64,000 nt of DNA. Source: Diphasiastrum complanatum. Its lineage: Eukaryota; Streptophyta; Lycopodiopsida; Lycopodiales; Lycopodiaceae. The notes under the pieces were generated by a model, which was not told where the DNA came from, did not search any database, and saw only the letters and a list, made by a program, of their open reading frames with translations. Below, in pieces: positions 22,077-31,147 of the stretch (within the stretch, counting starts at the first letter, position 1; each line of letters opens with the position of its first letter). The DNA is taken from positions 1 through 64,000 of the forward strand of contig MU832264.1 of the NCBI GenBank assembly GCA_029204225.1. The letters are read 5' to 3'. Position numbers and translations under genes: made by a program.

Positions 22077-22518
22077 CAAAGTTTAAAAAAATGACAATAA
22101 TCTTACCGTCAAGAAATCTGTAAGCGAGAACGTATGCAAATTCTTATAGAAAGCCGTGACTTGGTTGTAACGAGATCTTTGGCAACATGTGTGCTTCTGA
22201 ATTTGCAAATGAGGTGAGTTATGCTTGGACTATGGTCCTTAAATAAAAAAAAATTTGAGACCCCCGCCTCACGCCTGACCTCCAGCTTGCTTCGGGACCG
22301 AGTTGTCGTGACTCACCTCACCTCACGCCGACCTCGAGTCTGAGTCGGGACCGTCCAGACCTAAACCTAACCCTAACCCTAAGGATGCTGAAAATTTTAA
22401 TTAACCAGTTACGTTCTAGGCTTGTTGCTCATTTGTATTTAGTTGGTGTTTTTGTATACGTCTATTGAGGTTCGCATAGCTTTTTATATGTTCTATGACC
22501 AGCATAGGTTGCAGTTGA

Positions 22519-23149
22519 TGTCACGTGAAGGTTCGATCCCATGGGAGCGATAGCATAAATCAAAATCTAGCATGCATTGATCATCCACAATTAACTCTAA
22601 GATCCATTAACACTAAATCCACAAAGATGATAGCTTACCCTTCTCTCTCTCCCTTTCTCTCTCACAAAAAACATAAGAATTAGCAAATCTAATAATAATC
22701 ATATCCAACAATTAGCAACCTCAAAGAAAGCATGAGAGATTGAGGAAAAGAGATAGAGAGCAAGGACATTCCACATCCATTTCATAAGAGGGCCAACCTT
22801 CTTGTATTGAAATGAAGAGAGAACATGTACAATGATTCAAAATTGCTACTTATATAGTGAATTGAGGAGATGGGCGTCCCAATTCCTATTGGCTAGTTTT
22901 AACCTAAGAATTCAAATAGTGGAGAGAACCCATTCATTAATTGGAGGACCCAATGAATTTTGGTGGGAACCCATACTTTATTCACTAACTTGACTTTTAG
23001 GCCCTGCTGACAAAATTTTCAGATTTCACACGTGTGGGGAATGTCCACAAGTATGATGAATCTAATTAAGCTTTGTGATTAGCACAGTAACCTGATTCTA
23101 GATTGATTAGCAAGATCTAGTTCAGAAGAAATGGCTTAACCATCCGACA
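22519..23149 (+). repeat. 5' LTR of copia G
   Basis: It starts TGTCACGTGAAGG at 22519 and ends CATCCGACA at 23149, immediately before a tRNA-Met-type primer-binding site. It is 631 bp with TG...CA ends. A CT-rich stretch lies at about 22,640-22,670. It joins the right end of the inverted arm without any gap. Confidence 0.7.
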
Positions 23150-23161
23150 TGGTATCCGAGC
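23150..23161 (+). other. Primer-binding site of copia G
   Basis: TGGTATCCGAGC differs at one base from the common plant copia primer-binding site TGGTATCAGAGC (initiator tRNA-Met). It sits directly after the LTR. Confidence 0.75.
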
Positions 23162-23356
23162 GAAAGATATCAGAATCTATCTGATTTTTTTTTAAGCAAA
23201 TTCATTTTAGAGCTATTTCGGTAGCCTAATTAGCTTCCACATAAACAAGACTCTACTAGCCGATAGAGTGATTGTCTTCTTGTTTTGTAATTTAGCACCA
23301 GATTTTCATACTTAAGTCACTGATAGTTACTACTATCACCTAGACTAATCTTCCAC

Positions 23357-23705
23357 ATGGATTCCCAAGGGAAAGCCAGTCCTATCATGGACAAGTTTGA
23401 TGGAGCTAATTACCATCTGTGAAAATTTAAGATGAGAACCGTGCTAATGGCTAAGGAGTTGTATGACGTTGTTACAAGTGCAAAGGGAATACCTGAAGCT
23501 GACGACGCAACAATCTCTAGATAGAAGTTGAAGATGGCAAAGCATTTGCGCTGATCATCCTCAATATTTCGGATACTCAGATCGGCCATGTGTCCGAAGC
23601 TCAGACATCCAAGGAAGTCTGGGACATCTTGAGCACATTATACGAAGTGCGAGATATAGCTTCCAAGCTACATCTTAGAAATAAATTTTACTCCCTCTGT
23701 GGGCC
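23357..23705 (+). pseudogene. Copia G gag, N-terminal fragment
   Basis: ATG 23357 opens a frame reading MDSQGKASPIMDKFDGANYH, the typical beginning of copia gag (F-D-G-x-N-Y). It is stopped at once where W is expected (TGA for TGG). Further gag-like words follow in broken frames until about 23,705. No protease, integrase or RT of this element follows, so it is a 5' fragment. Confidence 0.7.
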
Positions 23706-24240
23706 CAAATATGTGGTCTAGATCAAAAGTTACAAAACTTCATTTTTTAGATTGTGAAGTGCAGTTTACAAAGGACTGAAGGGCCAAAATCTGGACCTCT
23801 TCATTAAAAATCTTCATTTTGAAGGGACCCAACTTTCTGTCCCTATTTTGGAAGACTGTCCCTATCTCTTTAGGAACCTCCCTATCCACTGGTGGTTTTT
23901 TTGCAGAAAAGTAAAAAACAGAGTGATAATTGGGCATGGAAAAAATGATTGTTTTTAAAGTTAGACTAGACAAGAGCCATCCTGGAGTGATTATCTACGT
24001 GCTGATATAAAAATCTCCCAAGTTGGAAAACTATTTATGACAGAGGAATTTTTGAAAAGGCAGTGTGGCCATAATTGCTATTTTTCAGGTTTAAGGGTAG
24101 TTTCTTGACATTGTAGGGTCAAAATCTTCATGGTGGCATATCGTCTCAACCATAGCTCGGATTGATGAGCAGTCAGAGACGTCAACTATCAATTTCACAA
24201 AAAAAAAATTATTTTTGCATTTTGTACTCATCTAGGTGCA
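23706..24240. other. Unassigned spacer
   Basis: A minus-strand 77-codon frame at 23973-23740 shows no known motif. No LTR signals or gene seen. Confidence 0.4.
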
Positions 24241-24690
24241 TTAATGGCAACTCTAAGCAAGAGCGTTCTCAATGAGTCAAGTAGACTAGAAAGAGTCGAG
24301 AACTATGTCGTGTGGAAGTTCAAATTAAAAAGTATTTGATGGAAAAAGAGTTGTGGGAGATTGTCATAGGTGAGGAGATGCCAAGAGTGGAGCGAGAAGA
24401 GCCAATGAGATCCTAAACCTTGTGCATAGTGATCTATGTGGGCCTATGTAGATGAAATCTCTCGATGGCTATTACTATTTCATCACATTTATTGATGATT
24501 ATAGTAGATGTATGTGGATTTACTTCATAAGCAAGAAATTTGATGCATTTGCAAAGTTTAGAAAATTTAAGGCTTTGGTTGAAAAGGAAATAGGATGCTA
24601 CATCAAAACATTGAGTTCTGATGGAGGTGGTGAATATTTTTCAACAGAATTCATTGAGTTTTGTAAGGATCTCATTTATTAAGAAAAAAT
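24241..24690 (+). pseudogene. Copia H remnant: gag start fused to integrase core
   Basis: From ATG 24241 the frame reads like copia gag (R-L-E-R-V-E-N-Y-V-V-W-K-F), with a stop a few codons later. It then jumps to an integrase piece at 24452-24682: G-Y-Y-Y-F-I-T-F-I-D-D-Y-S-R and L-S-S-D-G-G-G-E-Y. These hold two of the three catalytic acidic positions of the DDE core. The intervening gag, knuckle and protease are deleted. The sequence is lost after 24,690. Confidence 0.75.
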
Positions 24691-24699
24691 GGTCTAGGT

Positions 24700-25285
24700 G
24701 ATTGGCCCTTTTTGTTGTCAATTTTTTATTGAGGTGTGCTCGTCTCCCCAAAGATTTACCATTCAACATCAACCTGTAATTTATATTCGAAACATTCCTA
24801 GCTCAATAGTAACCATAAACAACAATGGACCACATCCTAAGCCACAAATTGCATATATTCAACTCATCAATTACCACGAAAAATGGCATGGGAAGCTCGT
24901 GGTATTCACATATTTGTATGTGGATTTGACTCTCCACAACATTCTTGAACTTGAGAAAGACATCAAATATGAAATTCTCACTCTTTAGAAGATAATTCAT
25001 GGAAGCTATCCTAGGCATTACATATGCTCATTGCTCATGAACTTGCTCAAGTGTCCAATTTAGACAATAACCAAGTAATAAAAATTTGATGGTAGGTTTT
25101 ACTAAGTTAAACCAGCTAAATCCTCATGCTTGTTGGGCCCACACCTCAAGAGGTTTCACAAGCTTCCAAAGCAAACTTTGCATGCCATATGTAATTTTTT
25201 AATATTTGCTTTTAGGAAGATTTCTCTGTTTTTTTGTTTTACTGTTTACAAAAAAAACAATAGAAATGACCTGCAGCACCTGCCA
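24700..25285. other. Spacer upstream of the heat-shock gene
   Basis: No gene recognised. Both strands have only short frames without motifs. Confidence 0.4.
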
Positions 25286-25292
25286 AGTGTCT

Positions 25293-25325
25293 TTCTTGCA
25301 TGTTCCAGGCCTTTCTAGAACTCTC
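25293..25325 (+). promoter_or_regulatory. Heat-shock element
   Basis: Five-base-spaced, alternating units: TTC at 25293, GCA at 25298, TTC at 25303, GGC at 25308, TTC at 25313, GAA at 25318 and CTC at 25323. Four of the seven match nTTCnn/nGAAnn perfectly and the phase is kept throughout. This is the binding pattern for heat-shock factor trimers. It lies about 260 bp before the sHSP ATG. I see no clear TATA box between them. Confidence 0.65.
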
Positions 25326-25583
25326 TCGACTGACTGACTGTCCCTTATTACCCCAGGCAGGGCCAGCCCGCCTCCGCTTCTCCACACAAATCTGAACGTT
25401 TCGTTTTCGCCATTATCTGCGTCGAAGCTAATCAGCTTTTCATTGTCTGATTTCGCAGCATCTGGATATCTCCCTCCTATTGTTAAGGTTTTGTTAGCCT
25501 CTTTGTTGTGGCGGCAGAGGTTAAGATCTTCATTGTTGGTTGGTTTTGTAATTTGTTTGTTTGCTGATTCTTGAATATTGAAG

Positions 25584-26486
25584 ATGGAGTTTGCTATCGG
25601 CCTTGATCCTCTTATAAGCACTCTTCATCAGCTGGTGCATCTTCCGGAGCATTCAGAAAAGCACCTGACAGAGAAGACTCGTAACTACTTGCAAGAGAAA
25701 AGCGCTGTGGCTAGTACGGCCGTGGATGTTAAGGAGAATCCAAGGTCCTACATCTTCGTTGCCGATATGCCTGGCCTTACTCGCTCCGACATCCAGGTAG
25801 CGTAAGATAGGCTGTTTGGTCGACGTTTACTTATGCGTGTAGGGGATAGTATTTCCAATACTTCTTACCACATCGAACCCAGAATACGGGGTAAATTTCT
25901 TTTGATAATCTTCGATGCTCTGCTGAGAAGCAGGTTAAATACGCTTAATAGTGTTTTCTTAATGCTGGTGGTTAAATTTTGTTCTCGCTTTTGATTTATG
26001 GTCATCTTGAAAGAATATTGCCATCTTGCAACGTCTACGCTTTTTATGTTTCTGCTAGATTCTGAAAGATCTTCTTAGGGTGTCAGGCATATTCACGATA
26101 GAAACTTAGGAGGTTGTTTGGAGACTAGATTTTGTCGCGATATACTCGTCGATCACGTTATAGATCCCTTTCTTGAAGAACTTTTAGAGGCAATGATGTC
26201 CAAAGTTGTATTATAACTCTATTTTTTGCAGGTCCAAGTTGAGAATGATAATGTGCTCTCAATTAGTGGGAAGAGGAAACGTGAAGAAAAGAGTGATGAG
26301 GAGACCAAATTCATTCGTTTGGAAAGGAAGCCTACAAAGTTTATGCGCAAATTCTCTCTTCCTTCAGATGTTAACTTCGAAAAGATTTCGGCCACGTGCC
26401 AGGATGGAGTTCTCACAGTAACCGTGCCCAAGCTCCCGCCCCCTGAACCCGAGAAGCCAAAAACCATCGACATTCCTGTCAGTTAA
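25584..26486 (+). CDS. Class II cytosolic small heat-shock protein (155 aa, one intron)
   Basis: ATP-independent chaperone that holds unfolding proteins in the cytosol during heat stress and assembles into oligomers. Exon 1 is 25584-25796 and exon 2 is 26232-26486. The intron 25797-26231 starts GTAGCG and ends TTTTTTGCAG, and the join is in phase 0 at S-D-I-Q/V-Q-V-E. The class II N-terminus is present ([13 protein letters not shown]). The alpha-crystallin domain starts at about residue 45 with [10 protein letters not shown] and F-V-A-D-M-P-G-L, and includes L-S-I-S-G-K-R-K-R and the closing [12 protein letters not shown] proline-rich C-terminal extension ends in I-D-I-P-V-S. Length and all landmarks fit an intact gene; no frameshift seen. 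Heat regulation is implied by the upstream element. Confidence 0.92.
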
Positions 26487-28285
26487 GCTTGGTGGCTGGG
26501 AATTTATATGCAACTGTATTTGTATCCCTCGAAAGTAAATTTTATTCGCTTGTAATAGCATGGCTGGAATTTTGTGAGAGCACGAGTAGAAGATAGGGGT
26601 TGAATTATTTCTGCTCCGAAGTTTAGTTTAGCTGGAGTACAATGCCATGTACCTTTCATCTTCAATCATAACGTTAAGCTGCTATCTTGTGGAATCATTT
26701 GCCAATTCTGATCAAAACTTGTAGTTATTATTGCTGGCAAACCTGCTTTCTTTCGGACGACTATATTACTTAGTATTTACATCTGCTCATTGTTGATGTA
26801 GAATATGATGTAGAATACGAGACCCATAATTTACTCTTATATGTCATCATTTGAGGCACATAAAAGCTTGGTCTTGGTCCTATTTAAGATTTAGGTGGAA
26901 TATTTTGCTTAAATTTCCCTTGCTTTGGGAGAAGATGTTTCTTGGTATTAACCCTTGGAATCACAAAGAATCTAACTTGGGTGGTGAAGCTCAACTTTCA
27001 CTATATATCAACTCATTATGTGGTACTCAAGCGCGATCATATCATTCATATCATTCACCAAGATCGTGCATGTGTTTTGGAAGATATTTCACAAGTAATG
27101 TTAACTCCTCAAGTAGACTATGTTTAGGGCTTGCCAAAAACTTATGTACTAAAAAAGAGTTATAAAAATTCTATTTCAACTATTAGTCTTGTTTTGAAGA
27201 ATCCAAAATCTAAATAGTAAACTTTTAGTTCTTATTTCCAAATAAATTAGCAATTTTTTTTTTTTAGCATAAGATTTATTCCATAACAAAAAGCACACGG
27301 TAAAATGCAAAGTCCATAGGAAGTATATATCTTTGTTAATTTTTATTATGAACTAACATGCATGAATTAAACATTTTGATACTGACAAAAAATAAAAGCC
27401 TTATTAGACTGTGTATCAAAATCTAAACCTTTTTAAATAGAGAGCCCATAGGTTTTTGGCCCATGAGTTGTTGAAAGGCTTACCAAAATCTAACTTATTG
27501 GGTTTTGTCTAAAAGCTTGAAAAAGAAAAAGTTATTTTGCAAGCATTGTCACCTAGTTAGCCAAAGCCATTTGACCTACCTCCCTCGATCGCTAGAGCCA
27601 ATTGAAAATTGCCATGTGTGTTGCATTGTGTTTTGAACTCTAGCTACTTATATGTGCTACCTCTAGTGGTAGTTAACACGTGATTAAGCTCTGAGAGGTT
27701 GAATGAAAGAGGAGGATATGAGACTCAAACTTGAGAGAGACAGAAAGAGGAGGATAGGAGACTCAAACTTGAGAGAGACAGAAGGAGACTTTCACCGAAG
27801 GCCATACTTTGGATGATTATGATGTTAGTGCAAACTTATATTGGAAACAACATATTTTTTTGAATTACTATTTTGACATGCCTTGGATTTGCCCTGGTGT
27901 ATTAGGCCTCAAGTGAATTGTCAAAGAAAAAACACCTTGATGACTTTTTTAGAAAAAAATTTATAAGGTAGCCCAAAGAAAAATAAACACCTTGAAATAC
28001 GAGAAAACACTTTGATGAATTCATCTGGAAAAAAAATTATAAGGTAGCCCAAATAGGAAGAAACACCTTGACACTTTTATTATTTAAAATTTAATAAGAA
28101 CGTTGATGACAAATAAAAGTACAACGTTGAAGATATCTAGGATTAACAAGAGTGGAGCTTGTGCTACAACTAAGAATCACAAGATCTTTTATTACATGAA
28201 AAAGGAAAAACATGTTGTGTTGTCATAGAAACTTCATCAATTGACTGCAGCAAATAAGAAAAGTAAAGTAAACTGGTGGTGGGTT
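26487..28285. other. Region without a recognisable gene
   Basis: Includes the 3' untranslated side of the heat-shock gene and AT-rich spacer. Short frames only. A pair of diverged direct repeats (AATTTATAAGGTAGCCCAAA-type words with AAACACCTTGATGA) lies at about 27,920-28,065. Confidence 0.5.
27707..27782. repeat. Tandem duplication, about 38-bp unit, two copies
   Basis: AAGAGGAGGATATGAGACTC begins at 27707 and recurs at about 27745 with one base missing. Each copy ends in AACTTGAGAGAGACAG. No coding role visible. Confidence 0.85.
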
Positions 28286-28289
28286 AGCT

Positions 28290-29510
28290 AGTAAAGAGAA
28301 GTGAGAATAAGTCGGTCCATTGTCGGCCTTTGTACGATTGATGGAAATTCGTTGCCCTTACATTGTGTAGCCCAATGGGCACACATCCGTCAAAATGTTG
28401 ATGAAGCATGCCATATGTCTCAATCGCTCAATAGGGTGTCTATTAGAGTCGTTTCTTTCCTTTTCTTGACCTGTATTCCCTGTTGCGTTTCTTGAGGTGA
28501 AAATTGAGCAAGACAACAAATTAGAATAAGTGAGATCAACAACAAGAATATTCGCCGAAGGTATGAAGTCCATCCATCATGAGAAAGAACAATGTCAATG
28601 TGCCAATCAGAGGACCGGCAACTCCTATTGGTTTTCTTAATGTGAAGGTTGAGCAAGAAAACATATTAGCACAAGTGGGATAAAAAACAATACTATGTGC
28701 CAAGTTATGAAGCCGGTACCCATCATGAGAAATAACAATGTCAATGCGCTTGCGTGAAGAGTGAGGCATGGCTAAGGAAAAATGTGAGATTGCTTTTTGA
28801 GAACATGAAGCCCTCCATCTCGTGCAATAGAGATTGTTGCATCTTTGATAATATTGTGGGATGATGTTCGCTCATTGCCAAAAAGACACCGAACGAAATG
28901 GGTGATGAGAGCATGAATAGGATGGCCAAAGACACACCTCGAGATTTCAAAGGAAGAAGGATGAGGTATATAGTTCCAAGTGAAGACGAAGTGCGACAAT
29001 GAAAATGGTCGAGGATAATGAAAAAGATGGAATAACAGGCCGAGCTAACCTCATCACTTGGTCTCGTGTAGGAAGGGATACAAGTTTGAAGCAAATTTGA
29101 AGGTGCCTTGGAGAGAATGCAGGACATGGTGAGTTTGTGCACACACTCCAAGAGAGTCTCCTACCAAGTGATCAAAGTTGTAGGTGAGAAGTGGCTCGAA
29201 GGAAGAAGACACACTTTGGTAGAGATGGGAAAAATCTCTTGGACATAGCTATGAGGTGATGTTGACCACATGAGCAATATAATCCCTCAAAAGAGGGATC
29301 ACAACTGAATCAAGAAGCTAAAGCTGGAGCAATAAGTTCCCAACACCCAAGGAAAGTTGCGAGTGCACAAGTAACAGTAGGAAGAAGACCAACACCTCCA
29401 CAACAGATGGGTAAAATAGCTTGCTTATGAGTCAGTGTTGTCTTTGAACCATTTATGTAGATTCCAACTAGAGAGTCGTAGGTTTCTTTAAATTCAATTT
29501 CGCTTTTCAT
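28290..29510 (-). pseudogene. Remnant of a non-LTR (LINE-like) pol C-terminal region
   Basis: Reading leftward in broken frames, 29510-29310 gives Q-A-I-L-P-I-C-C-G-G-V-G-L-L and A-T-F-L-G-C-W. Near 28,890 comes C-L-F-G-N-E-R-T-S-S-H-N-I-I-K-D-A, then R-D-G-G-L-H-V-L and R-I-D-I-V-I-S-H-D-G-Y. Near 28,400 comes Y-G-M-L-H-Q-H-F-D-G-C. That order (GGLGL, SW, CxHGNERT-like, H-D, D-I-V-L-x-x-D-G, G-x-L-H-Q-x-x-D) is what I recall from the C-terminal part of plant reverse-transcriptase ORFs of LINE type. Part of the D-I-V-x-S-H-D-G segment is duplicated (28,570-28,600 and 28,720-28,745). Frames are broken every 30-80 codons. Confidence 0.45.
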
Positions 29511-29519
29511 TTGTAATTT

Positions 29520-31140
29520 GATTATATAGGTTTGTAGAGCTTTGTCTTAGCTTTCATTTGCACCAATTTGCAAGGCATTTGGATAAGAGCTGCAAAAGTT
29601 ATTGCACTTTTTCCAAAAGCTATCAAAATAGGTGACTAGAATTTTGCTTTTACTTGATTTTTCAGATTTGATCTAAGGTTCTATTTTAAGTTTCTTTAAA
29701 TAGGAATTTAGAGCATTGTCTTAGCTTTGATCTGATCTATATGGCAGGTCATTTGGATTAGTATCCAAAAAGTTATGACAAACCTTGTTTCCGAGCTCTA
29801 CTTTTGCTAATTTTCTTCTTGAAAAAATTTCAGCCCTGTTCTGTTGTGAATTTGACCTATCAAATCACATTCAATTATTGATGTGATCCTATATGCGGAT
29901 AGAGCTTGTTGTTAGCTTTTCAGAGGTACTGAGTGTGTGTGATTTGGATCAATATTAAGAAAGTTATGACCAAATTAGTAAAGATGGGTCAGACTAGCCA
30001 TAATTCTGAAAATTTTCTTTTGGATTTTTCCAAGTGAGAGAGAAGCACTTCAACCCTTATTTTTTGAAGTTTTGGTTCTTTGTAAAAAAAATTTAGTTTC
30101 CTCATTTTGAAGTTTCGGAGGTTCATTTAAAAAAAAAAAAACCTGACCTAACGCTACCTTCGCACAACCCTAACCTTACCCTCGCAATTAGATTAGAAAG
30201 AGAAAAAAATATCAAAAACCTAAAAAAAACACCCTGCAAAATTTTTTTAACCCTAAGTCTTGGACCTATTTATAAAAAAATACGACCCTAAACCTAAGGC
30301 CCCCTCGCTCTCTCCCCCTCTGTGCCCTCTCCCATGCGTCCCCCTCTCTTTTCCCTGGCCGTACCCCCTCCCCACCTCCTCGCGTTCTCTCTCTGCCTCC
30401 TGCTCACACGTGCCCCCCCCCCCTCTCACTCCCACCACCCCCCCCCCCCCCCCCCCCCCTCTCTAGCATGAACTAAGGCTCAATCCAACTAGCATGGTCA
30501 GGAAGCTAGAATGCCAAAGGTAGACAGGGTGGTCAGTATTGTGAGGACAAGATCCACTCTTTCTTGCATAAGCTCATCTTGTTGCTAACACAAATGAGAG
30601 AATACTATAAAGAAGCCCTAGATTAATCACTATGGTTGCCCCCCAACTAGTGGCTCCCAACTAGTGGCTAAGATTAAATTTAAAGATGAAACTCTAATCT
30701 TCCTTGAATCCCAACCCTTAATTTGAGGCATTCTCTTCCAAATTAAGGTGGCTATCCTATACTCTCTCTTAAGGCTTACCCAACCAAGAGGAGGCAACTA
30801 ACTCAATAATCCATTCCATACAATAGTTTACAACCAAAGGGAAGATCCACGATGGGGAGACACAAGAGAGATGGGAAGATCCAAAATGTAGAATTCCTCT
30901 ACAAGTGTTAAGTTACAAGCCATAGTAATTTAAGTATAAAACTAAGTCACTTACAATAGGTTCCATGGGACAAACCCCTAATGAACCATAGGACTTATTT
31001 TTATAAGTTAGGTTCCATGAGACAGACCCCCATTGGACCTAAGCTAGAGTCGCTTTGATTATATGACTTGAACTAATTTGAATTACCATATGGCTAGAAA
31101 ATTCACAGGGAATATTAGCCTACACTGACACAACGGCCAG
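29520..31140. other. Region without a recognisable gene
   Basis: AT-rich to 30,290, then pyrimidine-rich, then ordinary spacer. No motif-bearing reading frame. Confidence 0.45.
30298..30466. repeat. Pyrimidine-rich tract with a long poly-C run
   Basis: CT-rich low-complexity DNA from about 30,298, with a run of cytosines at about 30,438-30,459 interrupted little if at all. Open frames across it (proline/serine or glycine/glutamate rich) are artefacts of composition. Confidence 0.85.
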
Positions 31141-31147
31141 CAAATGA

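Larger units (their letters stand above)
9285..22518. mobile_element. Decayed DNA-transposon-like block: DUF7869 gene, ParB/methyltransferase gene, inverted arms
   Basis: The block lies between a truncated copia A (left) and a copia G LTR (right). It contains a minus-strand DUF7869-type gene (14544-11359), a plus-strand ParB-like/DNA-methyltransferase gene (15904-18964), a second copy of the methyltransferase end and its AT-rich downstream flank in opposite orientation (11042-9735), and an inverted copy of the 14.68-17.87 kb segment at 19.32-22.52 kb. Palindromic repeat arrays lie between the two divergent genes and again in the right arm. Divergent genes, shared inverted ends and subterminal-type repeats suggest a self-mobile DNA element. 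The boundaries and the mechanism are inference, and no target-site duplication can be shown. Confidence 0.55.
19322..22518 (-). repeat. Right arm of the 3.2-kb inverted repeat
   Basis: Reverse complement of 14,683-17,870, ending with GCAACCTATGCTGGTC at about 22,500. It abuts the copia G LTR, which starts at 22,519. Because that LTR sits exactly at the end of the similarity, the arm may once have been longer and been cut by the insertion. Confidence 0.85.

Noticed and set aside
30253-30466. Glycine/glutamate-rich and proline-rich frames over the pyrimidine tract
   Set aside because: Low-complexity sequence with poly-C; no start context or domain.
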